Of a DNA stretch of 64,000 bases, positions 17,652-26,311 are shown piece by piece. The stretch lies in the NCBI GenBank assembly GCA_965219495.1, contig OZ244777.1:2108001-2172000 (forward strand), read 5' to 3'. A program made the translations under genes and the position numbers. The DNA comes from CAZPXZ01 sp965219495. GTDB taxonomy: Bacteria > Pseudomonadota > Alphaproteobacteria > Rhodobacterales > CAZPXZ01. The notes beneath the pieces are model-generated. The model worked only from the letters and a program-made list of their open reading frames with translations. It did not search any database and was not told the DNA's origin. Every line of letters begins with the position of its first letter. The first letter of the stretch is position 1.

Positions 17652-17906
17652 ACTCCCGAACCTCCCTGACGTTAGCCTTGCGCGCCGAAATGATGCGCAT
17701 GACCGAACCGCGCATCGTGTAGATCACGACGAACACCCGGCCCTCGATCGCCCCGAGCAACTGGTAGCGGTCCTCGCCGTAGTCCCAGCGCCCGTCCCGG
17801 CCAACGATCCGGTCGCCGTCCAGGAACGCGCGGATGGCGTAGGCGAAATCGAAGCCGCGGTGCGTGAAACACGCATCGCTCTTGGCGTCTCCCACTCGAA
17901 CTTCAT
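17626..17906 (-). pseudogene. BrnT-type ribonuclease toxin with a 2-base insertion after codon 5
   Basis: Most of a BrnT toxin is present: FTHRGFDFAYAIRAFLDGDRIV, YQLLGAIEGRVFVVIYTMRG and RIISARKANVREVREYE. The expected start (ATG at 17906, MKFEW) is in a different frame. Removing a duplicated GA restores MKFEW-D-A-K-S-DACF, exactly as in intact relatives. As it stands the gene could only start at an internal GTG (17895) without the first beta strand. The toxin is probably inactive. Confidence 0.78.
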
Positions 17907-17911
17907 GGCGT

Positions 17912-17940
17912 TATGTAGGCCAATGGCCTACCGATGTCAA
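17912..17940 (-). promoter_or_regulatory. Promoter/operator of the brnT-antitoxin pair
   Basis: Reading the minus strand: a perfect -35 TTGACA (17940-17935), a 17-base spacer and TACATA (17917-17912) as -10, just before the ATG at 17906. The spacer and -10 contain the inverted repeat GTAGGCC-AAT-GGCCTAC (17915-17931), the likely antitoxin operator. Confidence 0.7.
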
Positions 17941-18115
17941 CGCCAGGCGCGCTGCCGCCGCCCGCCACACGTATCGCCGGCCGCTCGGCCGCCAACGCTT
18001 CGACACTCCAGAGCCGCAAGCCGCCTTTCGCCTCGCCCCGCTTCCGTGCTGCGCTCCGTTGACGCGCACCTCGCGCCACCGAGAGCAAGAGCGTGGCCGT
18101 GAGGGGGGGCGGCGG

Positions 18116-20558
18116 CCCAATGGCATTCGGATAGGTGTACCGGTCCTGGAGCGATTTGTCCCGTTGCCGGCAACCTGTTGATATGAATGGCGTATCGGAG
18201 TGCGGCCATTCTTGTTCCGCAGAGGTGTTGACAAGCGCCCGTCGATTCGTATGCTGTCCTTGAATAGCTGCGGGAATTGCCCATGGATCCGCGAATCACC
18301 GACCTGAAGTCGACCACGTTTTCCGGTCGCCGCCTGACCCGGCGGCAGATTGCGGACATCCAGAAGACCGTGGCGCTGTTTCCCAACCACAGTCGCAACG
18401 AGCTCGCGAAGACCCTCTGCGAGCATCTCAACTGGGTGTCGGCGAAGGGCGCTTACAGGGTCGGGGCGTGCATGAAGCTGCTGGAGGCGCTGGAGCGGCA
18501 TGGCATCCTGACGCTGCCGCCGAAGCGGGAGGCCCAGGTCCGGGACATGACGTCCGGGCCGGTCTGGACCTCTGCCTCCGACTGGCGACCGGCGTTGTGC
18601 GCCGACCTTTCCGACCTGCGTCCGCTGCGCCTCGAGCCTGTCACCGACACGGACGGACGGCAGCTGTGGAACGCCTTCGTCGACCGCCACCACTACCTCG
18701 GCTACAGACGCCCGTTTGGGGCGCACATCCGTTATTTTGTCGCCGACCGGGAGGGACGCAAGCTGGGATGCCTGCTGTTCGAGGCGGCGACGAAGACGCT
18801 CCCGTGCCGGGACAACTGGATCGGATGGACCGACCGGGCCCGCGGCCGCAGCCGACACCTGATGGTGGTCAACTCGCGCTTCCTGGTTTTTCCCTGGGTG
18901 CGCTCGAAGAATCTCGCGTCCTCGGCCCTCGCCCTGGCGACGCGCCGGCTCGCCGACGACTGGCAGCGCCTGCATGGCTACCGCCCCGTTCTCTGCGAAA
19001 CGTTCGTCGACGAGACCCGGTTCCGGGCCTCGTGCTACCGCGCCGCCAACTGGGAGCGCATTGGCTCGACCGGCGGACAGTCGGTCAAGGGGGTGTACGT
19101 GCTGCCGTTGTGCGGGGGCGCCCGTGAGATCCTGCGCGGCGAACGGGACGCCGGAACGCCCGCGAAGCCGCCGACACGGGCCGAACGGGGGCGTTCCGCC
19201 GCCAGCGACCGCCGCTTCTCCCGGCGGTGGGAGACGCTCGTCGCCGCCGCCACGGCGGTCGCGGCGCGTGAGGATGCGCGCTGGCAGAAGCGCCGGCGCG
19301 TGTTCAACAGCCTGCTGATCATGCTGTTCGTGCTCCGCCTCGTCGTCGCGCCGCGCGGGCAGGGCTACCGTGCCACGCTGTGCGAACTCTGGGAGCAGTG
19401 CGCGGCGGCAGGCGTCGAACTGCCACAGGACGAGCCTCCGGCGGCTTCGACAGCCTGCGAGGCGCGTGAGAAGCTCGACGAAAGCGCGTTCCGGGCCCTG
19501 CACCGGGAGATCCTCGCCAACAGCCCCGACGGACGGCTCTGGAAAGACCACAGGGTCCTCGCCGTCGACGGATCCAAAATTACCCTGCCGAGGGAACTGG
19601 CACAGCGCGGCTACCGCATCCCCAACGGCGCCCACTACCCCCAGGGTATGGTCAGCGCCATGTACCGGCTCAACGACCGGGTCCCGGTCGACTTCGACCT
19701 GTTCAGCCATGAAAACGAACGCACGGCTGCACTCACCCATCTCGACCATGCCGCCGAAGGCGACGTCATCGTCTACGACCGCGGCTATTTCTCGTTCGCG
19801 ATGGCTCTCGCCCACTGGCAGCGCGGGCTTCACTTCGTGTTCCGCATTGCCCGCAACACCAGCCCCGCCTTCGACACGTTCATCGCCTCGCGGGAAACCG
19901 ACCTGACCGCCACCCTCGAACCGCCCAGGGACGGCCCGCCCGGTCCGAGCCACCGCATCCGCCTGGCCAAGTATGCCATCGGAGACACCGAATACTGTCT
20001 CGCCACGTCCCTGCTCGACAGCGGCCGCTATCCCATCCCGGCACTCAGCGACCTCTATCATGGCCGATGGGGGATCGAGGAACTCTACAAAACCAGCAAG
20101 GCCGTGATCGAGCACTTCCATGCAAAGTCCGAGCGCGGCGTCCGCCAGGAACTCTACGCGGCGTTCACGCTGGTCACCCTCGCGCGCCAGTTCGTCAACC
20201 GCTGCGACAGCGACCTCAACCGCGGCGACAGCGAGGACCTGCCGGCCATGCGCACCAACTTCAAGAACGGCCTGCGTCTGGTCGGACGGGAGATCGAAGC
20301 CATCTTCCTGAGACAAAACGAGATGGTCAACCAGTCCGTCAGGCGGATCATGGCCGGCCTGTCCCGGTGTATACAGCGCCAGAGGCCGGGCCGAAGCTAC
20401 AGACGGGAATCAAAGCAGCCAAGGTCCAAATGGCTCAGGCGATCCAACGCCTGACATCTGAACCGAACCCAAAATCAGCCCCCCGGCTTCCGGCAACCGC
20501 CCGAAGCACCGGATTCTCTTATCCGAACGCAGCAAATCCTTATCCGAATGCCATTGGG
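18116..20558. mobile_element. IS4-family-like insertion sequence with fused DUF4338-transposase
   Basis: An 18-bp perfect inverted repeat, CCCAATGGCATTCGGATA at 18116-18133 and its complement at 20541-20558, brackets one large transposase gene. CGGCGG occurs directly outside both ends (18110-18115 and 20559-20564) and may be a target duplication, though the sequence is low-complexity. 2443 bp in all; it looks complete. Confidence 0.85.
18283..20454 (+). CDS. DUF4338 (DruA-like) - IS4-type DDE transposase fusion
   Basis: 723 residues from ATG 18283. Residues ~100-290 form a DUF4338 domain, the family of Druantia protein DruA: DRHHYLGY, RDNWIGWTDRARGR, VVNSRFLVFPWVRSKNLASS, CETFVDETRFRASCYRAANW. 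Residues ~330-690 form an IS4-type DDE transposase: D429 (VLAVDGSKI), D499 (VIVYDRGYF), E599 within the Y-x2-R-x3-E-x6-K signature (Y592, R595, E599, K606). No stop or frameshift separates the halves. It moves the element in which it sits; what the DUF4338 half adds is unknown. Confidence 0.85.
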   Translation: MDPRITDLKSTTFSGRRLTRRQIADIQKTVALFPNHSRNELAKTLCEHLNWVSAKGAYRVGACMKLLEALERHGILTLPPKREAQVRDMTSGPVWTSASDWRPALCADLSDLRPLRLEPVTDTDGRQLWNAFVDRHHYLGYRRPFGAHIRYFVADREGRKLGCLLFEAATKTLPCRDNWIGWTDRARGRSRHLMVVNSRFLVFPWVRSKNLASSALALATRRLADDWQRLHGYRPVLCETFVDETRFRASCYRAANWERIGSTGGQSVKGVYVLPLCGGAREILRGERDAGTPAKPPTRAERGRSAASDRRFSRRWETLVAAATAVAAREDARWQKRRRVFNSLLIMLFVLRLVVAPRGQGYRATLCELWEQCAAAGVELPQDEPPAASTACEAREKLDESAFRALHREILANSPDGRLWKDHRVLAVDGSKITLPRELAQRGYRIPNGAHYPQGMVSAMYRLNDRVPVDFDLFSHENERTAALTHLDHAAEGDVIVYDRGYFSFAMALAHWQRGLHFVFRIARNTSPAFDTFIASRETDLTATLEPPRDGPPGPSHRIRLAKYAIGDTEYCLATSLLDSGRYPIPALSDLYHGRWGIEELYKTSKAVIEHFHAKSERGVRQELYAAFTLVTLARQFVNRCDSDLNRGDSEDLPAMRTNFKNGLRLVGREIEAIFLRQNEMVNQSVRRIMAGLSRCIQRQRPGRSYRRESKQPRSKWLRRSNA

Positions 20559-20934
20559 CGGCGGCCGGATGCCCGCGAGGGTGTCGCCGCCGCTCCCGAC
20601 CAGCGGCAAGGAGACGGCGCCATGCACACGGCCAGGGCGCTTCCCGGCGATTCCCGTACATTTGTTGTATTTTGGTTTAAGTCGTGATTGATTTCCCGGA
20701 TTGTTTCGTCCCCCGTTTGGGATTTTTTGCCGGATTGCTCCAGCAATTTCTGAACTTCATTGCTCCGCATTTTCACTTGGCGGCGAGTTTCTCTTCCAAG
20801 CGGCGAACCGGGTTTGCAGCGGCAAGTTTTGGGTTGGGAGAGGCGCTGCTGCCCAGTGTGATTTGGGGGTTCGGGCGGGTGCGCTCTGTTGGAGGGCTGA
20901 TGCGGTCGATTGCGGCCGGCTACGCCGCTTTCGC
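20559..20934. other. Stretch without recognised gene
   Basis: About 375 bases right of the IS4-type element. Short frames only. A 94-codon plus-strand frame (20684-20968) is hydrophobic-rich but unrecognised. Confidence 0.4.
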
Positions 20935-21153
20935 TCAGAAGTCGATATCGTCGTTTTCCGGCGTGTAGCCGCAGTAGCCGCAAAGCGTATCCGGGCGGCA
21001 CGCGCTTTCATATTCCTTGATTTCGGCAGCGCAGGCGTTCTCGATGGCATTGATGAAGTCGTCCAGGACCCGGGTAAGTTGCGCCGCCGCTTCGCCGCTC
21101 AATGCCGTCGGCAGGTGGACGAGGCATCCCCTGCCTTGTTCGTTCCAGCTCAC
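20935..21153 (-). CDS. Hypothetical small protein
   Basis: 72 residues from a GTG at 21153: VSWNEQGRGCLVHLPTALSG, then a helical stretch AAAQLTRVLDDFINAIENACAAEI and a Cys-containing acidic end (CGYCGYTPENDDIDF). The open frame extends upstream without plausible content. No family recognised. It is next to HicAB and the integrase, so possibly cargo of the same island. Confidence 0.35.
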   Translation of the reverse strand: MSWNEQGRGCLVHLPTALSGEAAAQLTRVLDDFINAIENACAAEIKEYESACRPDTLCGYCGYTPENDDIDF

Positions 21154-21415
21154 GGCGCGCCGCCTTCCGTCGGGACGCCAGCCTTGCGGAGCATGTCGTT
21201 CCAGTCTTTCGCGCCTTCGGGCCGGATGCGCCGAACCCGGGCGTCGCTCCCGGCCAACCCCGGCCGGGCATCGGCAATCGGCGCCAACCCCGCCAAAAGC
21301 CCTGCTTGGAAAAAACCCCGCTACTCGGAAAAAGAACCGGTTCCCAATTTCCCGCAATATACCGATTTCCCGGCAATCCACGCGCGGCGCATTCCGGGAA
21401 ATTCCGGCACGCCTC

Positions 21416-21868
21416 CTACGGAATAAATCGAGTTACAACAGCAGCCTGTGTGCCGATCACGAGTCGTCGTCCGAGTATCCGCAACGCCGCCTCGACTTGG
21501 CCGATGTGCGAACGGTGGTCCGGGTCGATGAGACGCCGAACCGTACCCTCCGTGACTCCGAGCCGCTCGGCCAGCGCGGTGTTGCCGATACCCTCCACGC
21601 GCATCGCGCGGTAAAGGGCCAATTTGGCGGCAATGAGGGCTGGAAGCGGAACGAGCGCACGACCATGCCCCGGCGACGGTCGCGGGATGGTGCGTCGGGC
21701 GCGAATGTATCCGCCAAGGGCGGCCATGAGACAGTCCTCGGCTTCCGCCAGCGCCTCTTGCTCCGTCGCGCCTTCTGTCAGCGCCTCCGGAATGTCCGGG
21801 AACGAGACCAGGACCGATCCGTCCTTCTGCCTCTCCAAGCTCACCGGATATGCCAGCCGTTGCGTCAT
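21416..21868 (-). CDS. hicB: HicB-type antitoxin
   Basis: 150 residues from ATG 21868. N-terminal HicB fold (YPVSLERQKDGSVLVSFPDIPEALTEGATEQEALAEAEDCL) and a C-terminal helix-turn-helix (NTALAERLGVTEGTVRRLIDP). Neutralises HicA and represses the operon by family analogy. It follows hicA with a 22-base gap. Looks intact. Confidence 0.9.
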   Translation of the reverse strand: MTQRLAYPVSLERQKDGSVLVSFPDIPEALTEGATEQEALAEAEDCLMAALGGYIRARRTIPRPSPGHGRALVPLPALIAAKLALYRAMRVEGIGNTALAERLGVTEGTVRRLIDPDHRSHIGQVEAALRILGRRLVIGTQAAVVTRFIP

Positions 21869-21890
21869 CCTGCTCTTCCCTTGCTCAGTA

Positions 21891-22103
21891 TCAGATGTCC
21901 TCGCGGGATACCCCGAGTTGCCGGAGCATGGCCTCCAAGAGCCCTGCGTCGATCTCCTTGCGGCGATCCTTGACCGTCGCGAAGCGCTCCCCGAAATACA
22001 ACCGCCCGTGACTCCCCTTGCCCTTGCGAGCCTCGAAACGCACCGCGATGCCACGTTTCCGGCCAAGGCGCCGAATGCGCCTGACGAACTCGTCACCGGT
22101 CAT
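21891..22103 (-). CDS. hicA: HicA-type mRNA interferase toxin
   Basis: 70 residues with the double-stranded-RNA-binding-like HicA fold and the catalytic His in GKGSHGRLYFG (H32). It degrades mRNA independent of ribosomes in characterised members. Intact, and first in the operon as usual. Start ATG 22103. Confidence 0.88.
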   Translation of the reverse strand: MTGDEFVRRIRRLGRKRGIAVRFEARKGKGSHGRLYFGERFATVKDRRKEIDAGLLEAMLRQLGVSREDI

Positions 22104-22110
22104 GGTAGAC

Positions 22111-22124
22111 GTACAGATATGTAC
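22111..22124. promoter_or_regulatory. Inverted repeat upstream of hicA
   Basis: GTACA-GATA-TGTAC, a perfect 5-bp inverted repeat with a 4-base centre, 7 bases before the hicA start. A plausible HicB operator. Confidence 0.5.
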
Positions 22125-22133
22125 GACGCAATG

Positions 22134-23426
22134 TCACCTTGCATCGCCGTGGAACGGCGAGCGTTGTGCGTCGGCAACACCCATAGCTGGCGCTGCGTGC
22201 ATCAGCTCGTCAATGCGGTCGGCGATGCGCTGGGCGGGTTCGCGGAGCTGCTCGACTGTCCAGTCGGCAGCGTAACCCTCGGTCACGTCGGAAGGCCGGG
22301 CATGGTTGACCAGCCGCTCGGTCAGCGAGCGCGGCAGCATCAGCTCGCGTTCGGCCACGGTGATGAAACAGTTGCGTAGTGCGTGAAACCAGAACTTCGC
22401 GCCCCCGGCCTTGGTGATCCTGGCGTGGAGATGCTGAAGCTCTTCCACATGCCCGGACACGCTCAGCGGCGACGGGAACACCCACGCGCCAAGATGGTCC
22501 GGCAATTCCCGGCACTCCGCGCGGCGGCGCTCGAAGATCGCGGCCAGTTGCCGGGTCATGGGAAGCTCCAGCGGCTCCCCGGTCTTGGTCTCCTCGACCC
22601 GGAACAGCCGCGCCGCCATGTCTACCCGCTCCCACCGTAGCGGCAAGATCTCGCCCCGCCGCATGCCCGTGTAGAGCCCGAACCAGAAGATGTCGCGCGT
22701 CAGGGGAAGCACAACCTCCGCCTCGATGCCGGCGCGCCAGCAGGGCAGGACTTCGGCCGGCGAGGAGATCCTGCGCCGCCGCTTGCGGTGGTAGCGCCCA
22801 CCGCCGGCCAGCCATTGCTCAACCGGATTGCGCAAGTCGTCATAGTCGACGCAGGGACGGCGGTAGACCGAGCGCAGCAGCGAGATTGTATGGTTGGCTA
22901 CCTCCCGGCCGTGCTCTTCGGTGAGGCGGTGGAAGCACGCCTCCACGTCGCGGCGGGTGATGGCATCAAGCGGGCGGGCGAGCCAGTCCGCGAGGTGGAG
23001 GTCGCGGTGAGAACGGTAGGCCCGCTTGGTGCTTTCCGCCCGGCTTGGGTCGGCTCCGATGTAGTCGTCGAACGCATCGCGCAAGGTCGGCATCCCGCGC
23101 GCGGCGGCGCGGTCGCCAGCGGGGTCGTCCCCGCCCGCGACCCGGCCGAGCAGCTCCTGGGCCATGCGCCGTGCCCGGTCGGGCGTAACGCGTCCGTAAC
23201 GGCCGATGACGACGCGCTTGTTGGGCGCCTTGCGCCCGCCGTCCCCGGCCCGGTAGTTGACGATGAAGGACCGGGTCCCGGAGGGCTGGACGCGGCACCC
23301 GAACCCGGTGAGCTTGTCGTCCCAGGCGATCCAGGGATTGTCCGCGGGCTCGAGGGCCTCGACGGTGCGCTTGGTCAGCGTGAGCTTGGCCTTGGCGGTG
23401 CGTTTTGCGGTGCGATGATTTTTCAT
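22134..23426 (-). CDS. Tyrosine-type site-specific integrase
   Basis: 430 residues from ATG 23426. DUF4102-like N-terminal arm-binding domain (VEALEPADNPWIAWDDKLTGFGCRV), core-binding domain, then a catalytic domain with Arg in GLYTGMRRGEILPLRW, HALR (His-x-x-Arg), the second His in LVNHARPSDVTEGY and the Tyr of EGYAADW. It lies 30 bases from hicA, so HicAB is likely cargo of the integrated island. I see no tRNA or att repeat beside it. Confidence 0.88.
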   Translation of the reverse strand: MKNHRTAKRTAKAKLTLTKRTVEALEPADNPWIAWDDKLTGFGCRVQPSGTRSFIVNYRAGDGGRKAPNKRVVIGRYGRVTPDRARRMAQELLGRVAGGDDPAGDRAAARGMPTLRDAFDDYIGADPSRAESTKRAYRSHRDLHLADWLARPLDAITRRDVEACFHRLTEEHGREVANHTISLLRSVYRRPCVDYDDLRNPVEQWLAGGGRYHRKRRRRISSPAEVLPCWRAGIEAEVVLPLTRDIFWFGLYTGMRRGEILPLRWERVDMAARLFRVEETKTGEPLELPMTRQLAAIFERRRAECRELPDHLGAWVFPSPLSVSGHVEELQHLHARITKAGGAKFWFHALRNCFITVAERELMLPRSLTERLVNHARPSDVTEGYAADWTVEQLREPAQRIADRIDELMHAAPAMGVADAQRSPFHGDAR

Positions 23427-23969
23427 GGCCCCATGATGCGGCAGACGCCCGATAGTCAACCCGACGATCAACACATGAAAAGAAACCGAGGCGCACGGGC
23501 GCGCTCGCGTGGCGCCGCCTGGCTGTTCCAAATCAAACTTAACAACTTGATATAGAAGTATTAATGGCATCGTGAGCGCAGTCGTACGTGCACGCGCACC
23601 GGTACACGGTAAAGCTGTTCATGATTCCGAGTCTTGCACCGTTCCGGATTCAGGAAATTCGACCGTTCCCGCAATGTTCGATCATTCCTGCGTGGCAGAC
23701 TTTATACCGCCGTTCTTGCCGCGAACCTGTCTGGCTTCCAAGTGACGGTCACGTCATTTTACCCCGCGGATTTCACATTGGTGATCTCTTGACCCGCACT
23801 GCAGCGCGCAGCTTGCGATGCGCCTTTTTGACCCCAGGCTGTTCACAAGGTGCTGGCATTCAAGCCGAATTCCCGCACTTCCCGGGCCGGGCATTCGCCA
23901 TGAGCGGATTGCTGCAAAACGCGGTTGGCCAAGCATTGTTGCGAATCATTGAAACAATGTGCATTCTAT
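23427..23969. other. Stretch between integrase and imuA
   Basis: About 540 bases, no recognised gene. It should contain the integrase promoter and perhaps an attachment site, but no repeat was found to define it. Confidence 0.4.
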
Positions 23970-23984
23970 ATTCATGTTTTGTTC
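23970..23984 (+). promoter_or_regulatory. LexA-like box overlapping the imuA start
   Basis: ATTC-N7-GTTC at 23970-23984, one mismatch from the alphaproteobacterial LexA consensus GTTC-N7-GTTC. It spans the ATG of imuA (23974). In alphaproteobacteria imuA-imuB-dnaE2 is usually SOS-controlled, so the site is plausible; its overlap with the start codon is unusual. Confidence 0.4.
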
Positions 23985-24711
23985 TCCTAATATCCCAATT
24001 GCCGAACTCCGCGCCCGCATCAAGAGCCTGGAACAGTTCCAAACCGGCGACGCACTGCCCCTGGGACTCAAGACGATCGACTCTGCCTTGCCGGGCGGCG
24101 GCCTGACGCGCGGAGCGCTTCATGAGTTCCTGGGCGTCGGTCCTGCGGATGGCGCCGCAACTGCGTTTCTCGCATTCGTGCTGGGGAAGCTCCTGGCAAC
24201 CACGGAAGGCCCGGCGCTTTGGGTGACGTTCCGCGACGACCTTTTCCCTCCCGGCCTTCTCAGTTTTGGATGTCCTCCGCACCGGCTTCTCCTGGCGCGC
24301 TGTCAAACCGCCAGCGAAGCCTTGTGGGCCATGGAAGAAGGACTGCGTTGTCCGGCGCTGGCCGGGGTTGCCGGGAACGCGGATCCTCTGAGTTTCACCT
24401 GGACAAGGCGCCTGCAACTTGCCGCCATCCGCGCCCGCCGTCCACTTTTCCTGTCCCGTCACCATGCGGCCTCCTCCGAGGCAAGCGCGGCGGTCACGCG
24501 CTGGCATGTCGCATCGACACCTTCCATGACCGCCGCAGGACCGGGGCCGGGGGCGCCCTGCTGGCGCCTTGACCTCATCCGGTGCCGGGGCGGCACGCCG
24601 CGTTCCTGGACAGTCCGTTTCGACCCGATGCATGCCGCTCTTGCAGGAATTTCCAATCCGGCTGGCGAAACCGCCGGGAGCAGTGTTTCGGCTGCAAATC
24701 ACGAACGCTGA
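23974..24711 (+). CDS. imuA: ImuA, mutasome accessory protein
   Basis: 245 residues. SulA/RecA-related protein of the damage-inducible mutagenesis cassette. IAELRARIKSLEQF, then PLGLKTIDSALPGGGLTRGALHEF, is the typical ImuA opening; it continues with LWVTFRDDLFPPGL and the C-terminal block WRLDLIRCRGGTPRSWTVRF. ATG 23974 is preferred over GTG 23959 because it matches relatives. Eight bases separate it from imuB. Confidence 0.9.
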   Translation: MFCSPNIPIAELRARIKSLEQFQTGDALPLGLKTIDSALPGGGLTRGALHEFLGVGPADGAATAFLAFVLGKLLATTEGPALWVTFRDDLFPPGLLSFGCPPHRLLLARCQTASEALWAMEEGLRCPALAGVAGNADPLSFTWTRRLQLAAIRARRPLFLSRHHAASSEASAAVTRWHVASTPSMTAAGPGPGAPCWRLDLIRCRGGTPRSWTVRFDPMHAALAGISNPAGETAGSSVSAANHER

Positions 24712-24718
24712 TCAACCC

Positions 24719-26311
24719 ATGCGGCGGCGCATTATTCATATTCGCATGCCCCGGCTCGGCATGGATCGCTTCCTCCGCGGATGCGCCAGCCTGCGCGATG
24801 CTCCATTGGCGGTCGTGGCCCCGGTACGCGGAAAACCGGTCATCGCCGGGCTCAGCCGACAGGCTGCGCTCAAGGGCGTGGATGCCGGGCAGACACTTGC
24901 CGATGCCCGGGCCCTGCTCCCAAGCTTGTCCGCCATACCCGCGGATCCGGAAGCAGACAGGCAATTCCTGATGGCGCTTGCCTGGCAATGCCAGCGCTTC
25001 ACGCCCTGGGTCGGAATCGACCGGGCGGCGGACATAGGCTCCGGGGGACTGTTTCTGGACAGCACCGGATGCAGCCATCTCTTCGGCGGCGAGAAAGGGA
25101 TGATTCAAGCGCTGATGGACATGCTTGCGGCACGCTCCGTGCATGCCCGTACCGCAATGGCCGATACGCCGGGCGCCGCATGGGCCTGGTCTTGCGCATC
25201 CGGCGAGGCAGCAGAACCCGTTCTTCCGTCGGATGCGCAAGACCAGGCTCTGGGACCGCTTCCGGTCCATGCGCTGCGGCTGCCAGCGGCCGACGCTGCT
25301 GTTCTCGAGCGCCTGGGGATCGCCACGATCGGCGCGCTTGCCTCGATTTCGCGTCCGGCGCTTGCTGCGCGATTTGGCGCCGAAATCGGCCGCCGGCTTG
25401 ACCAGGCAATGGGACGGACAGCCGAATCGATTGAACCGCTGCCGCAATACGCGCCCGTAGCTGTGTGCGAGGATTTTGCAGAACCGGTCGCTACGCGTGA
25501 AGGAATGATCGCAGCCCTGGAGGGATTGCTGGGACGTTTGTCGAAGCGGCTTGAGCGCGATACCGCTGGCGCACGGCGCCTGTCGCTGGCGCTTCGCCGC
25601 ATGGACAGAAGCCGGGAACACGCAGCTATTGGGGCGGCGCGGCCCACGCGCGATACCCGGCATCTTGCGGATCTTTTCGCTCCCCGCCTCGAACGGCTCG
25701 ACCCCTGGCCGGGCATCGAGCGGATGCAACTGGAAGCCACGGAAACGGAACCCTTCGAGGGCGACACGCAGGTTCTGGCCATCGCGCCGGAAAGCCGGAG
25801 CGGATTCCGGATGGATTCCGGACCGGTGGCGCTGTGCATCCCGGAAAGCGGCGTCCTTTCCGCATTGATTGACCGGCTGGCCAATCGCCTGGGTACGGAA
25901 CGCGTAGTCTGGCCCACGCTTCAGGAAGCATACCTTCCCGAAGAGCAGTTGCGGCACCGCCGGGCCGTCGAGGCGCCGGACGGAGTGCCTGCGGAGACGG
26001 ACCCGCCGCTATTGCCGGACCGGCCCGTGCAATTGTTCCATTCTGCGGAATGGGTCGACCCTGTCCGGGGTTCTCGCGGAACCGTCCAGGATCTGCCAAT
26101 TGCTTTTGCCTGGCGCGGAACGCTCTGGCATCTCTCCCGAATTGGAGACCTCGAGCGAATTGCCGCCCCATGGTGGCGCGCGCCGGAGACCGGGGGGGAA
26201 ATCCGCGACTGTTTCCGCGTCGAGGACAGCACCGGGCGCCGCCTGTGGCTGACCCGGGAGCGGAGCCACGAAAAATCGACGCATTGGCGCGTGCATGGGC
26301 TCTTCGGATGA
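24719..26311 (+). CDS. imuB: ImuB, catalytically inactive Y-family polymerase-like protein
   Basis: 530 residues from ATG 24719. Y-family fold with the catalytic acids replaced: the position of the usual first metal motif reads HIRMPRLGMDRF, and the usual SxDE motif reads GSGGLFLDSTG. ImuB is the hub that binds the beta clamp and DnaE2 during translesion synthesis. The C-terminal part (WRGTLWHLSRIGDLERIAAPWW, IRDCFRVED) is the ImuB-specific tail. Its stop overlaps the dnaE2 start (ATGA). Confidence 0.92.
   Translation: MRRRIIHIRMPRLGMDRFLRGCASLRDAPLAVVAPVRGKPVIAGLSRQAALKGVDAGQTLADARALLPSLSAIPADPEADRQFLMALAWQCQRFTPWVGIDRAADIGSGGLFLDSTGCSHLFGGEKGMIQALMDMLAARSVHARTAMADTPGAAWAWSCASGEAAEPVLPSDAQDQALGPLPVHALRLPAADAAVLERLGIATIGALASISRPALAARFGAEIGRRLDQAMGRTAESIEPLPQYAPVAVCEDFAEPVATREGMIAALEGLLGRLSKRLERDTAGARRLSLALRRMDRSREHAAIGAARPTRDTRHLADLFAPRLERLDPWPGIERMQLEATETEPFEGDTQVLAIAPESRSGFRMDSGPVALCIPESGVLSALIDRLANRLGTERVVWPTLQEAYLPEEQLRHRRAVEAPDGVPAETDPPLLPDRPVQLFHSAEWVDPVRGSRGTVQDLPIAFAWRGTLWHLSRIGDLERIAAPWWRAPETGGEIRDCFRVEDSTGRRLWLTRERSHEKSTHWRVHGLFG

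Noticed and set aside
17911..20316. 801-codon antisense open frame over the IS4-type transposase
   Set aside because: GC-rich antisense shadow; the plus strand carries clear DUF4338 and DDE motifs.
22134..23958. Attachment site or tRNA gene next to the integrase
   Set aside because: I found no tRNA-like sequence or direct repeat that would define one.
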